64,000 nucleotides of DNA from the NCBI GenBank assembly GCA_930367215.1, contig OV884056.1, positions 227,655,127 to 227,719,126 on the forward strand, in the 5' to 3' direction. Positions 21,998-33,590 of the stretch are shown in pieces (position 1 is the first letter of the stretch; the number at the start of each line of letters is the position of its first letter). This DNA comes from Pollenia angustigena. Taxonomy: Eukaryota > Arthropoda > Insecta > Diptera > Polleniidae. Position numbers and translations under genes: made by a program. The notes under the pieces are model-generated. The model had not been told where the DNA came from and ran no database searches. It saw only the letters and a program-made list of their open reading frames with translations.

Positions 21998-23524
21998 CAA
22001 GAATGAAAGATTATCAATAACAATTTTAATTAATTTTCATGTTGTAAAATTCCTTTCTTCATAAAAATAATTTATTGAAAATTGTAAACTCAATAAATTT
22101 CGAAATGCAATCCGAAGATGCTCGTATGCATATATTTTTAGAACGCTTAAATATTATATTTTCGTTTAAAATTCGAGATTGCATTTTGAGAAATATTTGC
22201 CAATTTTCCACAAAAAAGACGATAAATTCTAAAAAGTTTATGAAAACGCTCTCTGGCGGCAATCAAAAATAAATGGATTGCTCGACCCTAAAAACCGCAT
22301 GATACAGGTCTGGTTAGACTTTCTACAATTTGTTTGCCTCTATTCTTGAACTTTTGGAAAACTAACTACATATTTTGAAAAATCCGGGGCTCGAAATTAA
22401 TTTTTGACCTATGGTTTCTTTGACAAAGTTTCTTGGAATGACTTATAGAACAAGACTCCCGATGTGCTTTTGACGCAAAAAAATTTTACCCACCCTATTA
22501 TTATGTATAATTAATGATCATGTACTTTTTGCTATCTATACTTTACATGTACAAATGAATTTGTTTTTGTTGCATTAAATTTTTGTTTTTGAAAATAAAA
22601 CAAAAAAATTTATAAAAAAAATGATTTAGTACCAATGGGGCTGAAAAAGTACGATTTTAAAATTTCGTTAGTACGATATTGCTTTTCGCATTTATCATCC
22701 CTGCCTGTTACACACGTTTGTTTTACTTTACGTTGTTTACAGAAGAACTCTCAATTATAAGACACCAGCAGCATGACCGATATGGCTTCGCAATTATTTT
22801 ACTTTTTAAATTTGATGTATTTAACTAAATTATATTAATAAATAAAAAATGGGAATTGCTTACACAAAACAAGCAATTCATTTTTTATAGATAAGTAAAA
22901 ATTAATTTTTGGTAGTTAAATTATATAAAATAACTGAATATTTAATTGTTTTTACTGAATATGGTGTTGAATTTTTGACAGTAAAATTTTATAAAATAAC
23001 TGCATATTTATATGTTTTTACGGAATATGTTGTTAATTTTTTGACAATTAATTTATATAAGATAACTGAATATTCATTTGTTTTTACGGAATTCGCGGTT
23101 GAATTTTTCACAAGAAAAATTTAATGAACTTTTCGTTGCTTTAAATTACATTTTTATTTAATTTATCATAAAGAAGAATTTAACTCAATCAACGGGCAAT
23201 ATTAACTGCAACTGAAAATCCGTGTTAATATGCACTTAGTTTTTTGAATAACTGTTAGAATCAGTTAAAAATAAATTTGCTTGGAATTTTATATGTTTAT
23301 TTATTTAAAAATTACTGAACGGAATATTTCTTAAATAAACTACAGTCCGTTACTGTAATAATATTGTGAGTGTAGGGATGAGATTTTCATGCATTAAAAT
23401 ATGCGCTTAAAAAATGCAATAACAAAATCCAAAATATGCACTAAAAAATAAAAAATATGCACTAAAAACTTAAAACATGTCTATAAAAAATCGTTTTTTA
23501 GCTAAGAAAAATATAAAAAATTTA

Positions 23525-23641
23525 CCCCCAATTTCACCAAGTTCAGTTAAAACTAACTTTTACTTTAACTTCCAGTTAACAATATGTTTGGAAAGCTATA
23601 ACTATTAGTTAATTATAACTGAACGTGGTGAAATTGGGGGC
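23525..23641. mobile_element. MITE, 117 bp
   Basis: TIRs CCCCCAATTTCACCAAGTTC and inverse (GAACGTGGTGAAATTGGGGG), one mismatch in 20. AT-rich centre. Confidence 0.75.
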
Positions 23642-24121
23642 TAGTTTATTGTTATTCAAATATCTTTAAAATGAGTTTAATAAAATTTGTGCTGTTTTAT
23701 GTCCTGTACTTAAAGAATTCCAATGCATATTGAAAAAATTCATTTTCAGATCCCACCTTGATTCCAGATCAGATCAAAAATATTTAAAATTTATTAAAAT
23801 TTTTTGAATTCCTTAATTTTTTTTTTTTTTTGCAAAACGTTTTGGATTTTTTTTTAATTTGTTAATTTTACTTTCTGCAATATCAATTTATTTGACTTGA
23901 GAATTTAGTGAACTAAATCCTTCCTACTTAGTTATTTTTTCATCAATATATATAGTTGGAAAATGAAAATTCTAATTGACTTCTGATGTTATTTAAATTT
24001 AATATTTCTTTTACTATTTTTAATTACATAATCATCGATATTAACAAGCCCTTCTTACATTCTTAAATTTCTAAATTTTTTTTGAATAGAATTCTGAAGC
24101 ATGTGGTGGAAGGGGAACCTA

Positions 24122-25027
24122 CACTGAAAGAAAAATGCTTCATATATTTAATGAATAATTTTCATAAAAAAATTTTCCTTGGGTAAATGAAAATTTTCAT
24201 TGTTTAAATGGAATTTCATAGTTATAATGAAGTATTTTCGTTAAAATCGCTTCATTGGATTTCGTAATTACGTTAAAAATTTTCATTGGATATATGAAAA
24301 CTTAAGTTTGTACAAGTTAAACAAAAAATTTTATTTGGGAACATAAAAAAACAATATACAAACATAACTATATTCATAAATTATTACAAAATTATAGTTT
24401 CCTTAAAAAAATGTTTAATTGTTAATTAAAAAACGTAAGATTTAATAATATCATACATCTAATGTTACATGTTTGCCATTAAATTTATGAAATCAAAAAT
24501 TTTTTTTATAAAAGCAACATATTTCAATAATTGCCTTCATAAATTTAAATTTTCATTATGACAATAAAAATCTCATTATAGTAATGAAACAAAAACTTTC
24601 AATCAACGTTGTTATTGTTATTATGGACAATTTAATCTCATATTTACGCTCTTAATTGAGTAAAAAACATAGTTTTTTTTTACAAAAACTACACTGCCCC
24701 GGTAGACTAGCTGGTAGTGAGCTAGTCTATCAGCATCGAGGTTGTGCGATCGAATCCCGCCAGAGACAGAAAAAAATAAAAAATAAAATAAAGTAAAAAA
24801 GGACAAGAAAAAATAAAAAAAAAATAATTAAAAAAAAAAATTTACTTTATTGAAAGTATTCATCCAATGAATAATATTCATAGATCTAATGTAATGTTTC
24901 ATTAAGTCCTTTTAATGAAACAGGTTTCATTGATCCAACGAGGCGCTGCATAGGTTCCTTTTTAATGCAATTTTTCATGGGCTTAATGTCAAAATTCATT
25001 GGTATTGCGAAGAAAATTCTTTCAGTG
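24122..25027 (+). mobile_element. 0.9-kb TIR element with SINE passenger, copy A
   Basis: The ends CACTGAAAGAA (left) and TTCTTTCAGTG (right) are flanked by TA on both sides. The inner arms share ATGAA-rich repeats (TTCATTGGAT-type). A tRNA-like SINE head with A-rich tail sits at 24696-24840. A complete second copy in the opposite orientation lies at 56732-57661 and carries the same SINE at the same place. Confidence 0.85.
24696..24761 (+). mobile_element. tRNA-like SINE head
   Basis: GCCCCGGTAGACTAGCTGG, an arm GAGCTAGTCTA, and a B-box-like GATCGAATCCCGCC. The copy at 57010-57075 has the perfect B box GTTCGAATCC. An A-rich tail of about 80 bases follows. It looks like a tRNA-derived SINE trapped in a DNA element, not a working tRNA. 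Confidence 0.6.
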
Positions 25028-25315
25028 TAAGGGATACATTTCATCAAAAATTGCAATATTATCGAATTGGCTTCTACTTTCCTCTGCAACGCAAGTATCT
25101 TGTAATAGTTTAAAACAAAGCTCCTAGAGAATTTATTTTTGATTATAAAATTTTTTTGTATTTTTAAATAAAGGTTTAATAATAAATGTTACTAACCATG
25201 AGAACTAAGTTCCCAGATTCTTAATGCAAAAATATGCATTTAAAACCTAAATATGGAAAAATATGCATTTCCACCAAAATATGCAGCAATATGCAAAAAC
25301 AAATTGATGCCATTT

Positions 25316-26046
25316 CGACGCAAATTTAATAATTCGGAAAGATAATTGGTCGTCATCGTTTTTAGACTATAGACACAAAACATGCATTTGCATGGAAAAG
25401 GGATGCGATTTCCATGTTGATCTTGAAATAATCTTGTTGAAATAAATACATACTTTTCAAGACAGTTCTAAAAAACAGCGTGAACTTTTTGAAACCACCA
25501 GTACTGCACAAATTCTGCACTATTCGAGAGTTATTTTAATAAAAATAAAAAAAATCATTGAAATTTTTGATACTTACTCAGCAAATAAATCACCCAACAG
25601 TTCAAGTAACTGTTTTTGAAACAAAACAAAAACATAGATGTCACAGAAATAACACAACACAAAGTCTTTAAAATTATAATACTGAACCAGTTGTCGTATG
25701 CCTACTTTGCTTATTTTCAAATATTAAACGATTGAATAGAATTTAGACTTGCATTTATAAACTTCCTGTGTGCAAACTGGGACACAAAGGCAAATAAAAT
25801 GAAAGCCACCAAAACGAACATTAAAATTCAAAACTGCTGGGTACTAGAACTTGTATGTGTGTCACAATATTCACAAATACTCTTTTATTTACGTACAATA
25901 AAAATATATATACATATTAGAGTGTTAAATACAGAATTCGAGAGTAGGGAAGTCGTCGAAATTCAAGATTTTTTGATATTTACATTCTAATTAAAATTTC
26001 ATTTTATATATACATAAATACGTGATTTCGGTTTTTAGAGATATAT
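25316..26046. other. unassigned AT-rich stretch
   Basis: The plus frame at 25799-25990 shows no recognisable domain. Nothing else recognised. Confidence 0.4.
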
Positions 26047-26054
26047 GTATATAC

Positions 26055-27477
26055 TAGGGTTTCTAATTTCCCGGACCTTTTCTATTCCCGGGAAACGAAA
26101 CAAAAAAAATCTCATTCCCGGGAATCCCGGGATTATTTGAATAAAACAATGATTTCAATAAATGAGTTCAAGACAAAAGTTTTTACTTTTGTTACATTCA
26201 TATGTACATGCATATTATATATGGGCATTTCCTGGGGTCACGAACGTACGTTCGTACGCTTTTGATGTACAAATAATATAGAAAACAAGACTTTTCCTAG
26301 CATTTTTTTTTTCGATTCGATAGCATTTGGGTAGCTCTATGTTTAGTACAAAAGATGGATTTCATCGAGTTTAAGTTTTCATAATAAGAGTTATAAACGT
26401 GTGGTCACGAACGTACGCAAAATAGAAGTCAACTTCGGCTGACAGAAGTGAAATGTTAAAATCTGCGTAATGAAACGGAATTTTCAAAAGTGATTAATTT
26501 ATTTTAAAAGTGTATTAATGTAGGTCTCCATCCAGTTTTTACAACATAAAATATCTCTCTTGGTTTTTATTTAATTGGCTTATGTACAGGTCGCGAACGT
26601 ACGGATCGCAAACGTACGATTTTTCCATATGTTTTTTTTATTATTATCACCATGCATTTTACCATAAATGTCTTCAAATTTCCTTAACAAAAAAACTTAA
26701 TATTCCTTTTACAATTGATTGTAATGGAGAGATTATGAAGAAAGAGTGTACACATAACATATTTCTTGCATGTAAAATAAGTATATAAAAATGTCTTTAG
26801 AAGTAGAAAATACAGGAAATAATAACATTTTCCAGTTTCCAGCCGAATTTTCTCAAGTAAAACAGCTCAGATATGCTAGGAAACCATTCTTTTATAAGAG
26901 CATAGACTTTTTTTCTAATAATAAACAATAAAAGACGATGAAAATCAATATTTTATTTTTTCATCCTGGTAGACCATTCTGGGGAAATGCCGATATGCAA
27001 AATTTTTTAGTATTATTAAAGCATTATAAAGCTCATCAGAGATTATATTTCTAATCCTTGTTGATATGTATATTGCCTGCTACCGAAAACGTGCTCTGGT
27101 TTTCTACAGACTTTGGTTTTATAGTAAAAATCGCATCATACAAAGATTATTAATTTGTTGGCCTGTTTACCCTAGACTTCATAGACTTAAAATTCTTTTT
27201 TTAAGATATTTACAGGCTTTTGTATTTTCTACTTCAAGAAGCTTTTTAGCCCTTTCATTTAAAAGAGAGTTGATTTATTGGCGTAGGAAAAATAGTTCGA
27301 TTTGTTGGTAGTTTTTAGTTATTTTAAAATAGAATATATTTTTATTGCTCGTTTTTGATTTTAACGATGCTAACAAATTAAAATTTCAAAAAATTTAATT
27401 TGAAATTTCCGGAAAAAATTTCCCGGGATTAATTTAAAAAAAATGTCCCGGGAATTTTTTCCCTCGTAGAAACTCTA
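26055..27477. mobile_element. non-autonomous hAT element, TSD GTATATAC
   Basis: The ends TAGGGTTTCTAATTTCCCGG and inverse of TAGAGTTTCTACGAGGGA are flanked by GTATATAC at 26047-26054 and 27478-27485. TTCCCGGGA motifs cluster at both ends. The interior holds four CGAACGTACG/CAAACGTACG motifs (26240-26620). The 81-codon frame at 27066-27311 is basic and unrecognised. Confidence 0.87.
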
Positions 27478-27847
27478 GTATATACACTCACAATATTCTG
27501 TACGTAAAATTAACTGAAATTGTATTACAAAATAAAGGAAAATTTAGTTTAAAACCGGTCCACTTATTTTCCATTTATTTTTTACGAAAAGTTCATTTAA
27601 TTTTTACTGTCAAAAATGCAACCCCATTTTCCGTAATAACAAATCAATTTTCAGTTATTTTATATGAATTAACTATAAAAAAATTAACTACATATTCCGT
27701 AAAAACAAAGGAATATTCAGCTATTTTATGTAATTCAATAATTTTATATGATACAAAAGAGTTTCTAAAAACTGCCAGACAGACAATTGTCCGCTTGTTT
27801 TTCTAATGAGAGAGAGAGAGAATATTATTATTTACTTACCCCGTTAC

Positions 27848-28932
27848 CAGGGTTGTTAGATGTGACGATTTTTCGTAATTTTGACGATTTTTTTGTAAAA
27901 ATACAGTAAAATGACGATTGACGATTTTTAAACTAAATGTAATAGTGTTATGACGATTTTCTGGCATCCATAAAACACTTACAAGAAATATTAACAATTA
28001 TATTGGGAACAGTTCAAAACATAAAAATAATTTTTCGAAACAAAAAATTATTAGAAATTAAACAAAAAAGTTCTTCCCCCGTCACAAACAAGGTGGTTTT
28101 CATTAGAAGCACTAGTAATTCGAATTCTACAATTAAATGAATGCCATCGATAAGGCAAAAAATATACACTAGAGCCCCGATAAATACGCTTTGCGTTTTA
28201 ATGATTTCGATTTGCGTCGCTACATACGATTTCATTTTTTCGCTACAGTCATAATCATATGTGAAGAATTTTTCTATTTGCGTGTAAAAAGACGAATTCC
28301 CATTTAATGCTGTTAGGTAAGTTATTCTAAGTTTAGTTGAGTGTTAGGAAGTAAGAAGTTAGTTCTTAATAAGAAGTTGTGTAGTAATATGAGTGCAAAG
28401 TGAAGAAAATGCACTGGTTTGGAACTAAAATTGGACGTAATAAAACGTTTAAAGTCGGGTAAAAAGACTGTTGATATAGACAACCCTTGGTTTATCACCT
28501 TCAACAGTAAAAACAATTTGCATTAGTGATAGCGCTAAAAATTAATCATTTAAAGATATGTAGCTCGAGTTAATAGCAAATGAGATTTTATATATTAATT
28601 AATGGTTTTTGCGAATGTGGATAACTGAAATAAATAATTGTTTGTTATGTTTTTATGAAAATATATTTTTTCTTATGCATTTCCTTTCATATGATAAATA
28701 TAGTTCGGCCCACTTGCTGAAATAAATATAATAAAACTTAACGATATCACTTTCTTTATCATAAATATAATTTCTTGCTAAAAATTTTTATTTTTGAACC
28801 ACTCAATGCAATAAATTGTGTCCAATTTGTAAAATTTAAATATTTGACGATTTTGTTAACTGTTCATGACGATTTTGACGAATTTTGTTAAAACTTTTGA
28901 CGATTTTTGAAGAAAAATGCCTAACAACCCTG
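27848..28932. mobile_element. hAT element family B, TSD CCCGTTAC
   Basis: The ends CAGGGTTGTTAGATGTGACG and inverse (GCCTAACAACCCTG) are flanked by CCCGTTAC at 27840-27847 and 28933-28940. TGACGATTTT repeats lie at both ends. No hAT transposase frame; a pogo-like relic is nested inside. Confidence 0.87.
28167..28560 (+). pseudogene. pogo/Tigger-like transposase N-terminus relic
   Basis: A TA-flanked left end CACTAGAGCCCCGATAAATA is followed at 28416 by a frame LELKLDVIKRLKSGKKTVDI, then after a one-base shift LGLSPSTVKTI. Together they form the CENP-B/pogo N-terminal helix-turn-helix (LDVIKRLKSG-K-T-DIA--LGLSPSTV-TI pattern). The catalytic part and right TIR are not visible. It is a dead fragment nested in hAT family B. 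Confidence 0.65.
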
Positions 28933-29554
28933 CCCGTTACACACGTTTGTTTTACTTTTGTTGTACCTTTGTTTACAGAAGAACTCGCAATTATAAGACC
29001 AATATGGTTTCGCAATTTTTTTTTATTTAAAAATTTGATGTATTAAACTTAATAATTTTAACAAATAGAAACTGGGAATTGTTTTGCACAAACCAAACAA
29101 ATCGTTTTTTATAGATAAGTAAAAGTGTTTTTTTTGGTAGATAAATTACATAAAATAACTGAATTTTTCTTTGTTTTTACGGAATATGTAGTTAATTTTT
29201 TGATAATTAATTTATATAAAATAACTGATTATTCGTTATTTTAAATTATATTTTCATTTAATTTTACATAAAGAAGAAGAAAACTTAATCAACGGATAAT
29301 ATTAACTGCCACTGAAAATCCGTATTAATATGCACTTAGTTTTTTGAATTACTGTTAGAATCAGTTAAAAATAAATTTGCTTGGAATTTTTAATGTTAAT
29401 TTATTTAAAAATGACTGAACGGAATACTTCTTAAACAAACTACAGTCCGTTACTGTTATAATATTGTGAGTGTATATTCAGAAATTAAATGAATTCAAAT
29501 TTTAAAAACCGAGTTTCAACACCGACTGGGTATTGCAAACCCTAATATACTACA

Positions 29555-29556
29555 TA

Positions 29557-29600
<44 letters not shown>
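29555..29600. repeat. (TA)n microsatellite
   Basis: Over 20 uninterrupted TA units. Confidence 0.95.
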
Positions 29601-29604
<4 letters not shown>

Positions 29605-29946
29605 CTCATACATTTCTACGTATAATTTTAAAGCGTACTACAGGAAAAGTTCAATAAAATCATAACTGTCAAATGCAATTTGCTTAATAGCTTCAGTCGC
29701 TGCTTTTAAGTTTTTGTCATAAATTTTTAAACATCTTTGTGATTTTTTGTTAGGTTTATCTTTAGTGGAGGAAAATATTTGATATTTCAAGGGCTCATAG
29801 GAGTGATAAAAATAAATTTAAATAGGAATTTAATTGTAAAAGATGATACATTTAATATAAATATTCAATATTGTTTATCGCAGTCATTAACTAACTTGTT
29901 TAAATATTAAAAAGTATAAAGGTCCAAAATGTCCACGAATTGAAGA
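29601..29946. other. unassigned AT-rich stretch
   Basis: No frame or repeat recognised. Confidence 0.4.
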
Positions 29947-30127
29947 AATATAATATTGAAAGACGATTAGTCCTATTCCATTTGAGTTCGATGATAAAAG
30001 GGGAAAGACGAGTGGAAAAGTGTACTTTGTTTCATGAACAGGCAGTTTTTGTGAGTTTGTTATTGACAGAAAGAGAAAAGGCATACAAAATGATATAAAG
30101 CTGCAAAATAAAAGTTTTATTGCATGG
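29947..30127 (+). repeat. dispersed repeat, second copy
   Basis: Matches 7362-7528: GGGGAAAGACGAGTGGAAAA, TTTGTGAGTTTGTTATTGA and AAAATAAAAGTTTTA, with a short insertion (GAAAGAGAAAAGGCATAC) not in the first copy. Confidence 0.65.
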
Positions 30128-30329
30128 TAACGAATGCAGTTTTAGAAGAGAATTGAAGAAAGTGTTTGCAGCAAATGTTTCATAATATTGATAAGGACTT
30201 AAGCATGTCTGAAATGCTGATTGAATGAAATAAAAATAAGAAATTCAAGAAGATATACATGAATCAGGAGGAAACCATTCGGATAAGCGCCAAAGCCAAA
30301 TACATAATGAGCCAAGGTTATGTTTTATA

Positions 30330-30905
30330 TTTGGTCGGTGCAGGATTACCGCTGTCGTAATCGAACACAATTAGTTCGTTTGAGGCGAGTATCGAGAAAA
30401 AAATTACCGCAATATGCGACCATTCATTAGACCGTAATATGCCATCACGTAAACCCTTGGTCACATGTTGCAAGACCAGTTAACATTAATTGATCTATAT
30501 TTCTTTAAGAATACAGTAAATAATACGGTTCTGCGTTCTACATGTTGGAAAATTTCCTTAGGACAGCAAATATGGTTTTATCAAAATGGAGCATACAGAT
30601 AGGCAAACAGTTGTGCAGTTGCAGGATATTTTCGATCAGTGTATTATTTCGAGAGGAAGCGATCTTAAGTAGCCGACGACATGTTCGCAGGGTTTAACTG
30701 CTTCCGATTTTATTATTTGGGCGGTATGATGTCATAGATCATATTTTCACTAAAAAGTTATAAGCAAGAAGAAATTCGATCAATAAATCCGCAAATGTTG
30801 AAAAAAGTAATGAATATCGCCTAAGAAACATCGCAACTATGCCAAGCTAAACATAGGCGGCACTTAAGCGGCGTTGTTTCTTGCTTACATTAACTGAAGT
30901 GTAAT
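30330..30905 (+). pseudogene. decayed mariner-like transposase, C-terminal half
   Basis: The plus strand reads, with stops and shifts, QQIWFYQNGAYRQA (the QQDGA-PH block with the second catalytic Asp replaced by Asn), DDMFAGFNCFRFYYLGGMM (the PDLTPCDFFLWG block) and PQMLKKVMNIA, ending CQAKHRRHLSGVV. Catalytic Asp residues are replaced and several stops occur. It is an old copy of a different subfamily from the element at 8.5-10.3 kb. Confidence 0.6.
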
Positions 30906-31257
30906 TAAAATGAGGAGTAATAAAACTAAGAAATTATTGAGAAAGATAATTCAGATTTAAAATATACCTGATATCCCATTTATTTTACTTGTCTTTAATA
31001 AAATTTTTAGTTTTACCTTAATTTTATTTAAATTATCCATAGCAATGATGTGTGTAGCACATAAAAATGTCAATTCTAGACTCACCATTTATTATTCGGA
31101 TCAACTCATGATCACGTTTTAAGTCGATATAACAATGTCCGTCCGTCCTTCCGACTGGAAGGCTGGCTTAGTGTCTCCAAAAAAAAATTTTTTACTTTTC
31201 TTTGATTTGCAAGCTTATATTGTGAAGTATTTTTGAAATATTTTTTTTCGATTTTTC
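30906..31257. other. unassigned stretch
   Basis: Nothing recognised. Confidence 0.4.
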
Positions 31258-32025
31258 AGAAGAGGTTAGAGGTCGCTCAAGTGGAGTTTTTTGCCAAAAA
31301 TCGGTTTTGCCTGTCTTGTTTTGAGGTTTCTTGATAGCTTTGTCAAAAACCACGATTTACTTTACTTTTAACAAAATCATTTAAAAGAAAAATGACTAAG
31401 CTTTATTACTCTGTGCAGAAACTATTTATTAGTTTTTTGCAATTAATGATCAATTAAGTAACGTACATTACAATTTTTCGTAATTTTTCAATAATTTTTG
31501 TAAATAACGCTTTATAACTTTTAGATTTTTTAGAAAATTAAGAAAACTAACAATGCAATTTGAAAGATCTATTCCCTCTAAATAATTAGGAAGCAAATAT
31601 TTTTGAATTTGCTCTAACCGTTCCTAAGTTATACCGGTTTTCAGATTTGTACCCAGTCTATAATAGTATTACTCAAACCCAAAAAATAAAATAGGTCAAA
31701 TGTTTTGCTTTTGCTTTGCTTAAAAATTTGAGGTTCTTACGTATAGCTCTATGCCCTGCAAGACATGCTGAAAAAATGTTTCAGAAGCTGTGGCCTTGAT
31801 TAAAGTGTTACCATTACGTGAAGACTTAAGCAATTTTACTAAAGGCTAGCTTGAAGCCATGTAACCAAGAGAAGACTATAAGCTTTTTTTTAAATTATTT
31901 CATGGAACGTGAACAAAATCGTGGATTTTGACAAAGTTATGAATAGGACTCAAAAAATGCCGGCAAACCTGATTTTTGGCAAAAACTCGACTTGAGCGAC
32001 CTCTAAACCTCTTTCGAAAAATACT
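31258..32025. mobile_element. inverted-repeat element, about 0.77 kb
   Basis: Left AGAGGTTAGAGGTCGCTCAA with GTTTTTTGCCAAAAATC matches in inverse at 31968-32015 (TTGAGCGACCTCTAAACCTC). The match extends patchily outward (GAAGTATTTTTGAAA / inverse of AAAGTATTTTTCGAAA) and inward (CAAAAACCACGATTTAC / inverse). Exact ends and TSD unclear. Confidence 0.6.
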
Positions 32026-32059
32026 TTACCCTTTTAGCTTTAAAATTATGATTAAGGCA

Positions 32060-32092
<33 letters not shown>

Positions 32093-32850
32093 GACACACA
32101 AGGCTGGCTCTACTTCTCTACTCTACTCTACTTGTTGTCACAAGGGTTATGCGTATTAAAAATGGTTAGAATCATACACGTTTCCAGAAGGGAGTATTTT
32201 TGCCCATAAACTTACCTTTTATGTTGATATTTTGATTTAATTTAATCGAAACTTATTTTATTGCAATCTAATTAATCCTTTCGAGTTTTATTGGAATCGG
32301 CCCATATTTGACAATATTTGAGAATATGGGCCGATACTTCTTCAGAAAATATCGTTAAATGCCGAACCCCAAATATTGCTTTTGACATAAACTTTGATTA
32401 CTAACTATGCTGGTAGGTCCGGAATTAAACATAGCTCGTGTATAAATCCCCTCCTTAAAAGTTCTTTGAAGCAAACAAATGTCATATAGATGAAGATGTC
32501 TTAGTAATATTCACCACAAAGAAGTCTAAACGCCCAACCATAATATGCATAGCCAAACTTAACCTACTGTCAAAAACCAACAAAAACTCTCTCAAATGTA
32601 TTAAAAAAACAAAAGCAAAATCAAAAAACATTTGTTTCCGTACAGAATGTGCGATCTGTTTCGCACTTTGCTTAAGCAAATGACAATTTCATTAAACTTA
32701 GCAAAATGTTTCCTTAAGTTCAATATGGTTGCCTAATGTGATTTTCATGTATTCGCACATTTGCTTAAGCCAACTTAAGTACATTATGGTTGGGACTTAA
32801 GATGAATCTTAAGCTCATAACATACTTATGTTCTGTACATTATGCCCATG
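32026..32850. other. unassigned stretch with poly-T tract
   Basis: T-run at 32066-32091; CGGCCCATATT/AATATGGGCCG hairpin at 32298-32333. The frames here are translated simple repeats or unrecognised. Confidence 0.45.
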
Positions 32851-33310
32851 CAGTGTTGCCAATTTAGCCATTTAGTGGCCAGATTTAGACATTTTTCACC
32901 CTGTTTAGCCATTAGCCATTTTTCAACTTGTTTAGCCATAAAATTTTTTTGCCGTTTTTCTTTTAAAAGAATAATTTTTATTTTATTATAAAAATTTATA
33001 AAAATAAAATAAACTTTTACAAATGTTGAAAATCGCTATAAACAATGACGCTGAAACATCTTTCAAAATAAAGGAACAGTATTCCACTATTAAATTTATA
33101 AAATGGATCAACACAAACATCGCTGTTTCTTTCCGGTTGCAAGTATTTCAATAAAGGGATGAAGGCGGTTACAAAATTGTTTTAGAAATTTCAGAATTGA
33201 CTATAAAGTTTTTCTCACCTCCATGGTCTAATGCTGAAGTACAGAGGGTGTTTAGCCAAGTAAAAACATCGTTAAAAGTAATTTGACAAATAGGTTACAT
33301 TAAGCAACCG
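32851..33310 (+). pseudogene. hAT transposase relic, C-terminal dimerisation piece
   Basis: CAGTGTTGCCAATTTAGCCA at 32851 is a hAT-like left end with TTTAGCCATTT subterminal repeats. At 33214-33290 the plus strand reads FFSPPWSNAEVQRVFSQVKT, matching the C-terminal hAT dimerisation motif (SN-EVERVFS). Most of the transposase is deleted and no right end was found. Confidence 0.65.
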
Positions 33311-33359
33311 TTAATTCGATTTTATCAATTAGGTAAATCTTTTTACCATAACAATACAA

Positions 33360-33590
33360 TATTTATACCACCACCACAATAGTGGAGATGGTCCTTAGCC
33401 CCCCTTTACGTATACCAATTAATTCAGAATCACTTTCTGAGTCGAATTAACGATGTTTGCCCGGCAGGCTGGCTGTCCATGTAAACCTTGTGCGCAAAGT
33501 ACAGGTCGCAAGTTAGAGATTATTTGATAAAATTTGGTAAAAAGGTTTTAATGTGGTGTAGGGTATCATAAAGTCGGGTTTAACCGACTA
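33360..33590. other. unassigned, possible repeat edge
   Basis: Contains CACCACCACAATAGTGG and GTGGTGTAGGGTATCATAAA, which look like facing ends of a small repeat, but I cannot define it. Confidence 0.3.

Larger units (their letters stand above)
21065..22075. repeat. palindrome plus direct repeat carrying two SINE heads
   Basis: Segment 21068-21190 (TTAGTATTGTGGTTATTTTG...) recurs directly at 21630-21750, while 21150-21480 recurs in inverse at 21760-22075 with only a few differences. The result is direct and inverted copies around a 130-base spacer, suggesting two insertions of one SINE-bearing unit or a template switch. Confidence 0.8.
20351..22703 (-). mobile_element. hAT element family A, TSD CCTGTTAC
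   Basis: The ends CAGGGTTGATAAAG and inverse of CAGGGATGATAAATG are flanked by CCTGTTAC at 20343-20350 and 22704-22711. GTAC-rich subterminal motifs (GGTACAATTGTACTTTTT) are present. Other family members are at 45124-45734 and 47337-48557. A SINE-containing palindrome (21065-22075) is nested in it. Confidence 0.88.
19914..23372. mobile_element. TIR element family 'CACTCACA', copy 1
   Basis: The outer sequence ACTCACAATATTCTGTACG (left; one base eroded) matches AATATTGTGAGTG at the right. About 80-bp subterminal units (TTTACTGTCAAAAATTCAAC, CATATTCCGTAAAA, CAGTTATTTT) repeat about three times at the left and three times inverted at 22909-23124; the 71-codon frame there is just these repeats. 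Single-copy flanking segments match copy 2 at 27485-29472. A hAT element is inserted at 20351-22703. Confidence 0.8.
23373..25315. mobile_element. possible hAT element, right end unclear
   Basis: Begins TAGGGATGAGATTTTCATGC right after the CACTCACA element and has clusters of ATATGCA/ATATGCACT at 23408-23465 and ATATGCATTT at 25230-25300, mirrored as subterminal repeats. The right end decays near GATGCCA (about 25315) and no 8-bp TSD was found. A MITE and a 0.9-kb TIR element lie inside. Confidence 0.45.
27485..29472. mobile_element. TIR element family 'CACTCACA', copy 2
   Basis: The ends CACTCACAATATT and inverse are flanked by TATA/TA. Outer parts align with copy 1 (for example CCGGTCCACTTATTTTCCAT, CAGACAGACAATTGTCCGCT, and TCAGTTAAAAATAAATTTGC near the right end). 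Its interior is interrupted by a different hAT element (27848-28932) at the position where copy 1 holds hAT family A. Confidence 0.82.

Noticed and set aside
22909..23124. 71-codon frame with three similar peptide units
   Set aside because: The units are the subterminal DNA repeats of the CACTCACA element, also present in the opposite strand at the other end.
24696..24761. functional tRNA gene
   Set aside because: A- and B-box-like sequences are present, but no cloverleaf with a paired acceptor stem; occurs as a passenger in two transposon copies.
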